A stretch of DNA of 64,000 nucleotides from Leidyana gryllorum EB-2025a (GCA_048772705.1 JBLWGC010000141.1:1-64000); one strand, 5' to 3'. Counted from the first letter of the stretch, positions 52,893 to 61,649 are shown. Translations and numbers: made by a program. The notes: generated by a model not told the origin, from the letters alone.

Positions 52893-53056
52893 ATGGATAA
52901 GCTTCGGTCATCTCGATACTGGTTGGGTGAAAGGAGTATTTGATCTCAAAACCTCCCCCAAACCGTTGTTAAAAGTGCAGCGAGTAAGACATGTCGCTGG
53001 CAACCTCGGGGCGGCACGGACGCGGCGCATTCTGATACTCGATGTGACGACCTCTT

Positions 53057-53126
53057 TGCCTCGCCGGCGGATCGAACACGGAACTTCCAAGTCTTGTCTA
53101 GCGCTCTCTAACTGAGCTTCCTGCGC
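53057..53126 (-). pseudogene. tRNA-Phe, decayed
   Basis: As 43291. Confidence 0.65.
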
Positions 53127-53399
53127 GCGAGAAAGTCATGGAGCGCGGTGAAGATGAGTGACCCACCGCATGTGCGAGCCAGTCTTGCCAAACCGTATGT
53201 GAAGCCGCTGGCCGCAAAATGCCGAGCTCGACAGATGGCAACTGGCCCGAGTGCTCAAGGTCTGAGTATGCACGCGGTCGGCCTCAATGTGGCGCCTGAC
53301 TTTGCCAGCCTGTAACCCTGCACACCCCATAGCATTTGGTTCTTGACATGTTATGACCAGTCTCCCGACTCTACCAGCAATTTGCACCACCGATCAGTC

Positions 53400-53471
53400 G
53401 GCTGTTTGGTCTAGTGGTATGATCCTTCCTTAGGGTGGAAGGAGTCCTGGGTTCGATTCCCAGAACAGCCC
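53400..53471 (+). tRNA. tRNA-Pro (AGG)
   Basis: 72 bp, consensus. Confidence 0.95.
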
Positions 53472-53591
53472 TCTTGGTCGTCGGTTACCCGACGGGACAA
53501 GTTGCCTTCAGAACCAACACAGCCACCTCGTTAGTCCACCTCCGTAGGGCAGTCACGGCAACTAACATCTAGAGAATCGCATTTCGGCTAA

Positions 53592-53632
53592 GTCGACGAC
53601 CTTGGAAAGGGGTTCCAAGAGCACAAATGCCG
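53592..53632 (-). pseudogene. tRNA-Gly relic
   Basis: As 43826. Confidence 0.5.
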
Positions 53633-53658
53633 TCTAGAGAGTACGGTGCCGCATAACC

Positions 53659-53731
53659 CGGTCCTGGCAGGTTTCGAACCTGCGACTTTGTGGTTAACAG
53701 CCACACGCTCTGCCGACTGAGCTACAAGACC
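53659..53731 (-). tRNA. tRNA-Asn (GTT)
   Basis: 73 bp, consensus. Confidence 0.95.
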
Positions 53732-53849
53732 CAGCTACAATGTTTCAGAGGTTAGTATAGAGATCCTCCCTTATTCTACCGCAGGATTCTGCAATCACGT
53801 CTTGTCAAGAGGGTACGGCTCTCGGCTAAAGCTGCAGCTGAGGGAGTTG

Positions 53850-53922
53850 TCCACTGTAGTCTAAGTGGCTAGGATATGCGGCTCTCACCCGCACGATCCG
53901 GCTTCAAGTCCCGGCAGTGGAG
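53850..53922 (+). tRNA. tRNA-Glu (CTC)
   Basis: As 44084 but discriminator base is G; the duplication ends here. Confidence 0.9.
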
Positions 53923-53974
53923 AGTGTGCTTGCAGGCAACAGTTCCATTCTTACTTCCAGGGGATATAGATCCA

Positions 53975-54047
53975 CTCCGCCCGCGGGGCTCGAACCCGCG
54001 ACTGCAAGATTAAGAGTCTTGCGCTCTACCGACTGAGCTAGGGCGGC
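53975..54047 (-). tRNA. tRNA-Lys (CTT)
   Basis: 73 bp; one acceptor change. Confidence 0.93.
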
Positions 54048-54165
54048 AGGAGAGCAAGGACACAAAACCCGATAGCCTGACATCTAAAGTGGCTTTGGTA
54101 CCCACCAGCCTCACATAGAGACGAGTCTCTCGACTGTACCCAGCGGGTTGAACCACCGACAATGT

Positions 54166-54237
54166 GGCTGTTTGGTCTAGTGGTATGATTCTTCCTTCGG
54201 GTGGAAGAAGTCCTGGGTTCGATTCCCAGAACAGCCC
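54166..54237 (+). tRNA. tRNA-Pro (CGG)
   Basis: 72 bp, loop TTCGGGT. Confidence 0.95.
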
Positions 54238-54338
54238 GTCTGATAGTTGTTGACGCAACACGGCACTCGACCCATCCCGAACAGCTAAGACAGGATCTGA
54301 GTTGTTGACTCAACAGGCTGCAACCCGGGCATTCGCCC

Positions 54339-54411
54339 AGACGCTACTGGGACTCGAACCCAGAATCCCCGGTTCCGTAGACCGATGCCATATCCATTAG
54401 GCCATAGCGCC
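54339..54411 (-). tRNA. tRNA-Arg (ACG)
   Basis: 73 bp, loop CTACGGA, acceptor GGCGCTA/TAGCGTC. Confidence 0.92.
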
Positions 54412-54530
54412 GACTAGCGGAGCCGTCAAATGGAAGTGTGTAGCGATCAAGACGACATGGGCAGCTACGCTCGATGGTGGGTCTGGACAGACTTCACCCA
54501 CATCTCCCATTCGAGACATCGGGGACATAC

Positions 54531-54603
54531 TATCCAAGCCAGGATTCGGGCCTGGGTATGCAGGGCCACAACTTGCTGTTGTAAGCACCTAGACGACCCG
54601 GAC
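54531..54603 (-). tRNA. tRNA-His (GTG), degenerate
   Basis: 73 bp; stem and acceptor mismatches. Confidence 0.72.
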
Positions 54604-54679
54604 AATCTTCAAGTGAGGCTGGTGGGTACCAAAGCCACTTAAGATGTCGGGCTATCGGGTTTTGTGTCCTTGCATTCCT

Positions 54680-54752
54680 GCCGCCCTAGCTCAGTCGGTT
54701 GAGCGCAAGACTCTTAATCTTGCAGTCGCGGGTTCGAGCCCCGCGGGCGGTG
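54680..54752 (+). tRNA. tRNA-Lys (CTT)
   Basis: 73 bp; one D-loop change. Confidence 0.94.
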
Positions 54753-54812
54753 AGCATCTATTTCCCTGGGAGTAAGAATGGAACTGTTGCCTACAAGCAC
54801 ACTCAGCTGGAG

Positions 54813-54885
54813 TTCCACTTCCGGGACTGGAACCCGGATCGTGCGGGTGGGAGCCGCATATCCCAGCCACTTAGACTACAGTGGA
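54813..54885 (-). tRNA. tRNA-Glu body, anticodon CCC
   Basis: 73 bp; loop CTCCCAC in an intact TGCGG/CCGCA stem; T-loop change. Confidence 0.8.
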
Positions 54886-54970
54886 CGAGTCACAACAGTT
54901 GCACTGACGAATGATGCGCCAGAGAAGTGTGACTCGGTCTCAGATTGGAAGTTCACCTAGGTTTGGCGGG

Positions 54971-55040
54971 TGGGTGGCTATCTCAAGTGGTAAAGCGGTG
55001 ACTTTGCACGCGAGAGGTCAGTTTAGACATCTATCAATGC
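54971..55040 (+). pseudogene. Ala-derived relic (TGC loop)
   Basis: Inverse of 22565; T arm lost. Confidence 0.55.
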
Positions 55041-55059
55041 CGCAGGGCAGGCTGAACAT

Positions 55060-55086
55060 GGGGGGTTCGATTCCGGGCGCGACCTT
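55060..55086 (+). pseudogene. tRNA-Gln 3' fragment
   Basis: T arm and acceptor of Gln joined to the Ala relic: breakpoint inside the B box. Confidence 0.7.
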
Positions 55087-55149
55087 GGAACTGGTCCTCA
55101 CTACTCCCTGAAACTTCGCCACTTCTCTTGGGCTGCGGGGACCATTCAT

Positions 55150-55221
55150 GCAGCCACGGTCTAGTGGTTACGACGTCTGCTTAACACGCAGAAAGTCCGA
55201 GGTGAATCCTCGGTGGCTGTA
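55150..55221 (+). tRNA. tRNA-Val (AAC), tandem copy 1
   Basis: 72 bp, loop TTAACAC; B box destroyed (gtgaat). Confidence 0.78.
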
Positions 55222-55292
55222 GCTCCCACGCTCTAGTGGTTACGACGTCTGCTTAACACGCAGAAAGTCCGAGGTGAATCCTCGGTGGTGTA
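55222..55292 (+). tRNA. tRNA-Val (AAC), tandem copy 2
   Basis: 71 bp, abuts copy 1 with no spacer and shares its B-box lesion; acceptor decayed. Confidence 0.75.
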
Positions 55293-55347
55293 ACTCCCAA
55301 CTTTCAGCGAGAACCAAAGGAGAGAATCTTAAGCGAAACCACCTGTG

Positions 55348-55419
55348 CTCCGAGACCGGGAATGGAACCGGGGTCTTCCGCGTGACAGGCGGAAATACTA
55401 ACCACTATACTATCTCGGA
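55348..55419 (-). tRNA. tRNA-Asp (GTC)
   Basis: 72 bp; T-loop changes. Confidence 0.9.
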
Positions 55420-55509
55420 CGCTCTGGACACGCCGGCCTCCAATCCCAGAAGTCTTTCTATTTTGGCTCACGGACAAAAAACGCGTGGAGCGATGAACCA
55501 ACAACACTG

Positions 55510-55595
55510 TCGCAAGATAGCCGAGTTGTCTAAGGCGCTGTGCTCAAGCCGCTGTCCGAAAGGGCGAGGATCTGGGGTTGAGCCTTTTGAACCCC
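55510..55595 (+). pseudogene. tRNA-Leu (CAA loop), T arm lost
   Basis: Leu derivative upstream of Tyr; loop CTCAAGC. Confidence 0.7.
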
Positions 55596-55610
55596 GGAGC
55601 AGTTAGACGG

Positions 55611-55690
55611 CCGGGGGTAGCTCAGTTGGTAGAGCATCTGACTGTAGTGCTGGCATCAGATAGTCGGCGGTTCGATTCCGTCCCACCGGA
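55611..55690 (+). tRNA. tRNA-Tyr (GTA), intron-containing
   Basis: 80 bp, identical to 17361. Confidence 0.9.
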
Positions 55691-55790
55691 AGTAGAGTGG
55701 TGATCGGCAAAGTACTACTCAACCTGATGGTGTTGGCAGACAGTGTTGATAGGCCAACTAGACTACTCCGGCGGGTTCCATCTATCTAGT

Positions 55791-55863
55791 TCGGATGAGC
55801 TGAGAATCGATCCCAGAACCTTTCGTACACTAAGCACCGTTTCATCATCTGGGCTTGCCTCCC
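55791..55863 (-). pseudogene. Ala-derived tRNA-like
   Basis: As 17518, further decayed. Confidence 0.6.
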
Positions 55864-55952
55864 TCTGTGCCTACCTCATGGCATTGAGTGATACTTCACA
55901 TAGTGAGACGAGTCTCTCGACTGTACCCAGCGGGTTGAACCACCGACTAGGC

Positions 55953-56024
55953 GGCTGTTTGGTCTGGTGGTATGATCCTTCCTTAGGGTGGAAAGAGTCC
56001 CGGGTTCGATTCCCAGAACAGCCC
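55953..56024 (+). tRNA. tRNA-Pro (AGG)
   Basis: 72 bp; T-stem, stem and D-loop changes. Confidence 0.88.
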
Positions 56025-56125
56025 GTCTGATAGTTGTTGACGCAACACGGCACTCGACCCATCCCGGACAGCTAAGACGGGATCTGAGTTGTTGACTCCG
56101 CAGGCTGCAACCCGGCCATTCGCCC

Positions 56126-56198
56126 AGACGCTACTGGGACTCGAACCCAGAATCCCCGGTTCCGTAGACCGATGCCATATCCATTAGGCCCTAGCGCC
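56126..56198 (-). tRNA. tRNA-Arg (ACG)
   Basis: 73 bp, loop CTACGGA; one A-box-side change. Confidence 0.9.
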
Positions 56199-56319
56199 GA
56201 CTAGCGGAGCCGTCAAATGGAAGTGTGTAGCGATCAAGACAGGACATGGGCAGCGACGCCCGATGGTGGGTCTGGACAGACTTCACCCACATCTCCCATT
56301 CAAAACATCGGGGACATAC

Positions 56320-56367
56320 TATCCAAGCCAGGATTCGGGCCTGGGTATGCACGGCCACAACTTGCTG
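56320..56367 (-). pseudogene. tRNA-His, 5' truncated
   Basis: Breaks after the anticodon arm and joins Lys flank. Confidence 0.75.
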
Positions 56368-56431
56368 AGGCTGGTGGGTACCAAAGCCACTTTAGTTGTC
56401 AGGCTATCGGGTTTTGTGTCGTTGCTTTCTT

Positions 56432-56504
56432 GCCGCCCTAGCTCAGTCGGTAGAGCGCAAGACTCTTAATCTTGCAGTCGCGGGTTCGAGCCCCGCGGGC
56501 GGTG
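56432..56504 (+). tRNA. tRNA-Lys (CTT)
   Basis: 73 bp, consensus. Confidence 0.95.
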
Positions 56505-56538
56505 TGGGTCTGTTGCCTACAAGCACACTCAGCTGGAT

Positions 56539-56611
56539 TTCCACTGCCGGGACTTGAACCCGGATCGTGCGGGTGAGAGCCGCAAATCCTAGCCACTTAG
56601 ACTATAGTGGA
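56539..56611 (-). tRNA. tRNA-Glu (CTC)
   Basis: 73 bp; the duplicate at 3647 is TTC. Confidence 0.92.
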
Positions 56612-56728
56612 CAACTTCCTCAGCTGCAGCTTTAGCCGAGAGCCGTACCCTCTTGACAAGACGTGGTTGCAGAATCCTGTTGTAGAAAAAGGAGGATCTC
56701 TATACTAACCTCTGAACCATTGCAGCTG

Positions 56729-56801
56729 GGTCTTGTAGCTCAGTCGGCAGAGCGTGTGGCTGTTAACCACAAAGTCGCAGGTTCGAAACCTGCCAGGACC
56801 G
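56729..56801 (+). tRNA. tRNA-Asn (GTT)
   Basis: 73 bp, consensus. Confidence 0.95.
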
Positions 56802-56845
56802 GTTTCAGAGGCACACTAAACACTGAGTGCCCTGGTGTGCCAATG

Positions 56846-56902
56846 GCACTTATGGTCTGCGACCCTTCAAAGATGGAAGTTTGTTTGGATCCCGCCACGT
56901 GC
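56846..56902 (+). pseudogene. tRNA-Gly relic
   Basis: As 3950. Confidence 0.63.
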
Positions 56903-56916
56903 AGCCGTACGTACTT

Positions 56917-56989
56917 TGGACGACCTGGGTATCGATCCCAGTACCTCTCGCATGCGAAGCGAGCGCTCTACCATCTGAGCTAGCCGCCC
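56917..56989 (-). tRNA. tRNA-Ala (CGC)
   Basis: 73 bp, loop TTCGCAT. Confidence 0.93.
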
Positions 56990-57054
56990 ATCCGCTCATC
57001 CGCTCTACATGGATGATGCGTCATTTTGAACCTGATCTGCATTCTTTCAGTTAA

Positions 57055-57362
57055 GCCCCAGAGTCAATGACGGCCTAAGGCCTTTAGGTTAAGCTAGATC
57101 TACGTGCCAGCCTGGTTAAGGGAGACACGAGCACGGCACACACGTTTTTATTATTCATTTTTCATTACATTCCAATACAACTAATTCAATTACGGGCACT
57201 TACCAAACCAAAACCCAACTTCAGAATACCCAGATTAGCCATCAGTACAGATTATGGACCCAATGCATCCAACTAGGGACGGAACCAGCGATTCGGCGCA
57301 TGTTCCGCCTATCAAACCAATGGAAGACCTATTGCATCCAGTGGCTGACCGAGGGCCGATAC
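57055..57362. other. tRNA-free, AT-richer block
   Basis: Second copy of the 4141-4460 block, nearly identical; no tRNA or coding frame seen. Confidence 0.6.
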
Positions 57363-57368
57363 AACGGC

Positions 57369-57448
57369 TGACAAGAGTGGGATTCGAACCCACGCCCTTT
57401 CGGACTGCGGCCTTAACACAGCGCCTTGGACCACTCGGCCATCTTGCC
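57369..57448 (-). tRNA. tRNA-Leu (AAG)
   Basis: 80 bp, loop TTAAGGC. Confidence 0.94.
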
Positions 57449-57543
57449 GGAGTGCCCTTGGCTCGCCACTTTACACGCTTTCTGTCCGTGAAGTCTCGAG
57501 AAGGGAGGACTATTGGGGTTGAAGGCCGGGGTATCCACGAGCG

Positions 57544-57615
57544 TCCGAGATAGTATAGTGCTTAGTATTTCCGCCTGTCACTCGGAAGACCCGGGTTCGA
57601 TTACCGGTCTCGGAG
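57544..57615 (+). tRNA. tRNA-Asp (GTC)
   Basis: 72 bp; one anticodon-stem and one T change. Confidence 0.87.
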
Positions 57616-57668
57616 ACACTTCGTTCTTCCGCTTTAGATTTCGTGGTGCTCGCCTGACAAACGCGAGT

Positions 57669-57741
57669 TACAGCCACCGAGGATCGAACTCGGGACCTTC
57701 TGCGTGTTAAGCAGACGTCGTGACCACTAGACCATGGCTGC
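57669..57741 (-). tRNA. tRNA-Val (AAC)
   Basis: 73 bp, consensus. Confidence 0.95.
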
Positions 57742-57804
57742 ACGGAAGGTCCCGCAGATCAAGAGGAGTATTGAGGTTTCACAAAGCAGTGAGAATTAGT
57801 TGTG

Positions 57805-57876
57805 AGGTCGCGCCGGGAATCGAACCCAGATCGGGAGATTCAGAGTCTCCAGTGCTAACCACTACACCACGCAACC
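57805..57876 (-). tRNA. tRNA-Gln (CTG)
   Basis: 72 bp, consensus bar one T-stem base. Confidence 0.94.
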
Positions 57877-57962
57877 CATTCACTCCTTCACAAAAAGAGT
57901 TGGTAGAGCCTCCGGACTAGCCCTCAACCAGACATATGCAACACGCGTATCTCTACTAACCT

Positions 57963-58010
57963 GAGCGTGTGGTTGTAAAATACAAACTCGCAGATCCGGT
58001 CTCTGAGGCA
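57963..58010 (+). pseudogene. tRNA-Asn relic
   Basis: 5' truncated, T arm decayed. Confidence 0.5.
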
Positions 58011-58115
58011 ACCTTCACACATACTGCGGTGCCCAAGTCCATCTAAGGGCTACAGGGCACCCTCAAAGCTCTCAACTCTGTAGTCAAATAGCGCCAGTTG
58101 CAGCACTACAAACTT

Positions 58116-58188
58116 TGGACGACCTGGGCATTGATCCCAGTACCTCTTGCACGCTAAGCGAGCGCTTCACCATTTGAGCTAGTCCCCC
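58116..58188 (-). tRNA. tRNA-Ala (AGC)
   Basis: 73 bp, loop TTAGCGT; several stem changes. Confidence 0.82.
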
Positions 58189-58276
58189 GCTGTGCAGACC
58201 CCATCGCATTTAGTGGTACTTCACATAGTATGACCACTCTCTCGAGTGTACCCAGCGGGTTGCACGACCGACAGGC

Positions 58277-58348
58277 GGCTGTTTGGTCTAGTGGTATGAT
58301 CCTTCCTTAGGGTGGAAGGAGTCCTGGGTTCGATTCCCAGAACAGCCC
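58277..58348 (+). tRNA. tRNA-Pro (AGG)
   Basis: 72 bp, consensus. Confidence 0.95.
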
Positions 58349-58473
58349 TCTGGGTTGTCGGTTGACCCGATGGGATAAGCAGTTTTAGAAGTAACACAGC
58401 CACCGCGTCGACACTCAAGGCAATTAACATCTCAAGAATTGCATTTCGGCTACCTCTTCCATGTTGCAGACTA

Positions 58474-58545
58474 AGCAGTGCAGCTCAGCGGAAGAGTGTT
58501 GGGCTCATAACCCAAAGGTCAGTCGATCGAAACGACTCACTGCTA
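58474..58545 (+). tRNA. tRNA-iMet (CAT)
   Basis: 72 bp, loop CTCATAA; T-stem variant shared with the CAC copies. Confidence 0.93.
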
Positions 58546-58593
58546 AGTGTGCGCAAAAGGGAAGCAGTCTAGAATAGATCGGCTCGTGACCAA

Positions 58594-58665
58594 AGCCTTC
58601 TGCCGGAATCGAACCGGCGACCTTTCGCTTACTAAGCGAATGCTCTGCCCCTAAGCTAAGAAGGC
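58594..58665 (-). tRNA. tRNA-Thr (AGT)
   Basis: 72 bp, consensus. Confidence 0.95.
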
Positions 58666-58737
58666 AATGCAAGCCGAAGATCACGAAACAGTCTCTATTG
58701 ACGGAGATTACTGGACCACAAGCACACTCTGCTGGAT

Positions 58738-58810
58738 TTCCACTGCCGGGACTTGAACCCGGCTCGTGCGGGTGAGAGCCGCATATCCTAGCCACTTAGA
58801 CTACAGTGGA
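58738..58810 (-). tRNA. tRNA-Glu (CTC)
   Basis: 73 bp; one variable-region change. Confidence 0.93.
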
Positions 58811-58891
58811 CAACTTCCTCAGCTGCAGCTTTGGACGAAAGCCGTACCATCTTGAGATGAGATGGAGCGTCAGGTCAATCGACAAGCAACG

Positions 58892-58963
58892 GGGCTGTTC
58901 TGGGAATCGAACCCAGGACTTCTTCCACCCGAAGGAAGAATCATACCACTAGACCAAACATCC
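58892..58963 (-). tRNA. tRNA-Pro (CGG)
   Basis: 72 bp; one 5' acceptor change. Confidence 0.92.
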
Positions 58964-59095
58964 GCCTGTCGGTCGTGCAACCCGCTGAGTACAGTTGAGA
59001 TAGTGGTCATACTATGTTGAGAACCAACAAATGCGATGGGTCTGCACAACAAAATGGAAGGACTTTTGGGGTTTCAGGCCGGTGTGTTCGGAGCG

Positions 59096-59167
59096 TCCGA
59101 GATAGTATAGTGGTTAGTATTTCCGCCTGTCACGCGGAAGACCCGGGTTCGATTCCCGGTCTCGGAG
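59096..59167 (+). tRNA. tRNA-Asp (GTC)
   Basis: 72 bp, consensus. Confidence 0.95.
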
Positions 59168-59222
59168 CACAGTTGATCTGGCTTAAGATTGTCTTTTTTG
59201 GTGCCCGCTGAAACTTGCGAGC

Positions 59223-59295
59223 TACAGCCACCGAGGATCGGACTCGGGACCTTCTGCGTATTAAGCAGACGTCGTGACCACTAGACCATGGCTGC
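59223..59295 (-). tRNA. tRNA-Val body, anticodon AAT
   Basis: 73 bp; loop TTAATAC in an intact TCTGC/GCAGA stem; T-loop change (TCCGATC). Confidence 0.8.
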
Positions 59296-59358
59296 AGAGA
59301 AGGTCCCGCAGACCACGAGAAGTGGCGAGGCTTCACGGAAAAGTGAAGACCAGTTTCG

Positions 59359-59430
59359 AGGTCGCGCCGGGAATCGCAGCTAGGTCGGGAGATTTAGAGT
59401 CTCCAGTGCTAACCACTACACCACGTAACC
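59359..59430 (-). tRNA. tRNA-Gln body, anticodon CTA (amber)
   Basis: 72 bp; loop CTCTAAA in a perfect GGAGA/TCTCC stem would read UAG. T-stem has mismatches and the B box is altered. Confidence 0.8.
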
Positions 59431-59537
59431 GATTCAGTCCTTCCCGAAAAAGAGTTGGTAGAGCCATCCGGACTAGCCCTCCTCAACTGGGCACATGCAA
59501 CACACATCTCTCTACTGACCTTTGAAATAATGTAACT

Positions 59538-59610
59538 GACTCTTGTATCTTAGTCGGCAGAGCGTGTCATTGTAACATACAAACTCGGAAATCCGGGCTC
59601 TGAGGCAACC
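59538..59610 (+). pseudogene. tRNA-Asn relic
   Basis: Asn D arm clear; anticodon and T arms decayed. Confidence 0.58.
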
Positions 59611-59708
59611 TTCACACATACTGCGATGCCCAGGTCTGTCCAAGGGTTATAGGGCACAATTATCTCAGCTCGGGAAATAAATAGCGGCAGGTGCAGCCGT
59701 ACGAAGTT

Positions 59709-59781
59709 TGGACGACCTGGGCATCGATCCCAGTACCTCTCGCATGCTAAGCGAGCGCTCTACCATTTGAGCTAGTCGCCC
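59709..59781 (-). tRNA. tRNA-Ala (AGC)
   Basis: 73 bp, consensus. Confidence 0.95.
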
Positions 59782-59868
59782 GTTGTGCAGATTCCATCGA
59801 TTTTTTTGTTCTCAACATCGTATGACCACTCTCTCGACTGTACTCAGCGGGTTGCTGGACCGACAGCC

Positions 59869-59940
59869 GGCTGTTTGGTCTAGTGGTATGATTCTTCCTT
59901 CGGGTGGAAGAAGTCCTGGGTTCGATTCCCAGAACAGCCC
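59869..59940 (+). tRNA. tRNA-Pro (CGG)
   Basis: 72 bp, consensus. Confidence 0.95.
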
Positions 59941-60022
59941 CGTTGGTTGTCGATTGACCCGACGCTCTATCTCATCTCAAGATCGTACGGCTCTCGTCCA
60001 AAGCTGCAGCTGAGGAAGTTTG

Positions 60023-60094
60023 TCCACTGTAGTCTAAGTGGCTAGGTTATACGGCTCTCACCCGTACATCCGGGTTCAAGACCCGGCAGTGGAA
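60023..60094 (+). tRNA. tRNA-Glu (CTC)
   Basis: 72 bp; anticodon stem TACGG/CCGTA changed on both sides and still paired. Confidence 0.88.
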
Positions 60095-60162
60095 GCTACT
60101 CGAGCAAAGTGCCTCAGTAATCCCCGTCAATAGTGACTGATTCTTGATCTTCGGCCTGGATT

Positions 60163-60234
60163 GCCTTCTTAGCTTAGGGGCAGAGCATTCGCTTAGTAAG
60201 CGAAAGGTCGCCGGTTCGATTCCGGCAGAAGGCT
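60163..60234 (+). tRNA. tRNA-Thr (AGT)
   Basis: 72 bp, consensus. Confidence 0.95.
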
Positions 60235-60259
60235 CGACTGCATCGACTAGGCACCTGCA

Positions 60260-60310
60260 ACCGGTAAGTCTCTTAGCCACGAAGCCGCAGGTTTGGAACC
60301 TGTCACTACC
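60260..60310 (+). pseudogene. tRNA-Asn 3' relic
   Basis: Inverse of the decayed Asn at 23951, 5' part missing. Confidence 0.58.
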
Positions 60311-60323
60311 TGAACCCACAGGG

Positions 60324-60378
60324 GGCTGTTTCTTCCTTCGGGTGGAAGAAGTCCTGGGTTCGACTCCCAGAACAGCCC
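60324..60378 (+). pseudogene. tRNA-Pro (CGG), D-arm deletion
   Basis: 55 bp; anticodon and T arms intact, D arm and A box deleted. Confidence 0.87.
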
Positions 60379-60479
60379 GTCTGATAGTTGTTGACGCAAC
60401 AAGGCACTCGACCCATCCCGAACAGCTAAGACAGGATCTGAGTTGTTGACTCAACAGGCTGCAACCCGGGCATTCGCCC

Positions 60480-60552
60480 AGACGCTACTGGGACTCGAAC
60501 CCAGAATCCCCGGTTCCGTAGACCGATGCCATATCCATTAGGCCATAGCGCC
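60480..60552 (-). tRNA. tRNA-Arg (ACG)
   Basis: 73 bp, identical to 54339. Confidence 0.92.
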
Positions 60553-60671
60553 GACTAGCGGAGCCGTCAAATGGAAGTGTGTAGCGAGCAAGACGACATG
60601 GGCAGCTACGCTCGATGGTGGGTCTGGACAGACTTCACCCACATCTCCCATTCGAGACATCGGGGACATAC

Positions 60672-60744
60672 TATCCAAGCCAGGATTCGGGCCTGGGTAT
60701 GCACGGCCACAACTTGCTGTTGTAAGCACCTAGACGACCCGGAC
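60672..60744 (-). tRNA. tRNA-His (GTG), degenerate
   Basis: As 54531. Confidence 0.73.
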
Positions 60745-60820
60745 AATCTTCAAGTGAGGCTGGTGGGTACCAAAGCCACTTGAGATGTCGGGCTATCGGG
60801 TTTTGTGTCCTTGCATTCCT

Positions 60821-60893
60821 GCCGCCCTAGCTCAGTCGGTTGAGCGCAAGACTCTTAATCTTGCAGTCGCGGGTTCGAGCCCCGCGGGCGGTG
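60821..60893 (+). tRNA. tRNA-Lys (CTT)
   Basis: As 54680. Confidence 0.94.
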
Positions 60894-60953
60894 AGCATCT
60901 ATTTCATTGGGAGTAAGAATGGAACTGTTGCCTACAAGCACACTCAGCTGGAG

Positions 60954-61026
60954 TTCCACTGCCGGGACTGGAACCCGGATCGTGCGGGTGGGAGCCGCAT
61001 ATCCTAGCCACTTAGACTACAGTGGA
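60954..61026 (-). tRNA. tRNA-Glu body, anticodon CCC
   Basis: 73 bp; loop CTCCCAC, acceptor intact here. Confidence 0.82.
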
Positions 61027-61111
61027 CGAGTCACAACAGTTGCACTGACGAATGAGGCGCCAGAGAAGTGTGACTCGGTCTCAGATTGGAAGTTCACCTA
61101 GGTTTGGCGGG

Positions 61112-61180
61112 TGGGCGGCTATCTCAAGTGGTAAAGCGGTGACTTTGCACGCGAGAGGTCAGTTTAGACATCTATCAATG
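61112..61180 (+). pseudogene. Ala-derived relic (TGC loop)
   Basis: As 54971. Confidence 0.55.
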
Positions 61181-61243
61181 CCGCAGGGCAGGCTGAACAT
61201 GGGGGTATTTGGTCACTTCCGCGACATGTCGAATTCGACAGGT

Positions 61244-61325
61244 GGCAACTTGCCCGAGTGGTTAAGGGGGTAGACTAGAAATCTACTGGGCCTGGCCCGC
61301 GCTGGTTCGAATCCAGCAGTTGTCG
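61244..61325 (+). tRNA. tRNA-Ser (AGA)
   Basis: 82 bp, consensus. Confidence 0.95.
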
Positions 61326-61442
61326 TGTTATGTGATCGGGCATCAACTCCATTCGGTCGTGGCTGTGCTATATCATTCCAGCTAGTCGCCCGCTGTGCAG
61401 ACCCCATAGCAATTAGTGGTTCTTGACATATTATGTCCGACG

Positions 61443-61509
61443 GGCTGTTTGGTCTAGTGCTGTGACCCCTCCTCAGGGTGGAGTCCTGGTTCGATTCCCA
61501 GCACAGCCC
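61443..61509 (+). pseudogene. tRNA-Pro (AGG), decayed
   Basis: 67 bp; deletions in D and anticodon arms, loop TCAGGGT. Confidence 0.78.
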
Positions 61510-61649
61510 TCTTGGTCGTCGGTTGACCCGATCGGACAAGTTGCCCCAGAACCAACACAGCCACCTCGTTAGCCCACTTCGGTAGGGCAGTCAGCGCAAC
61601 TAACCTCTCGAGAATCGCATTTCGGCTACCTCTGACATGTTGCAGACTA

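Larger units (their letters stand above)
49750..53922 (+). repeat. Long direct duplication, copy 2
   Basis: Copy of 40205-44150 plus a 222-bp Leu-containing segment at 52240-52461. Confidence 0.92.
54191..55060 (+). repeat. Direct repeat: Arg-ACG-His-Lys-Glu-CCC
   Basis: Matches 60332-61201 at offset 6141; first part also at 56005-56367. Confidence 0.9.
56427..57535. repeat. Segmental duplication, copy 2
   Basis: Copy of 3520-4640; here the Leu gene is intact. Confidence 0.85.
58116..58690 (+). repeat. Direct repeat: Ala-Pro-iMet-Thr, second copy
   Basis: Copy of 39698-40300. Confidence 0.88.
60332..61201 (+). repeat. Direct repeat, second copy
   Basis: Copy of 54191-55060. Confidence 0.9.
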
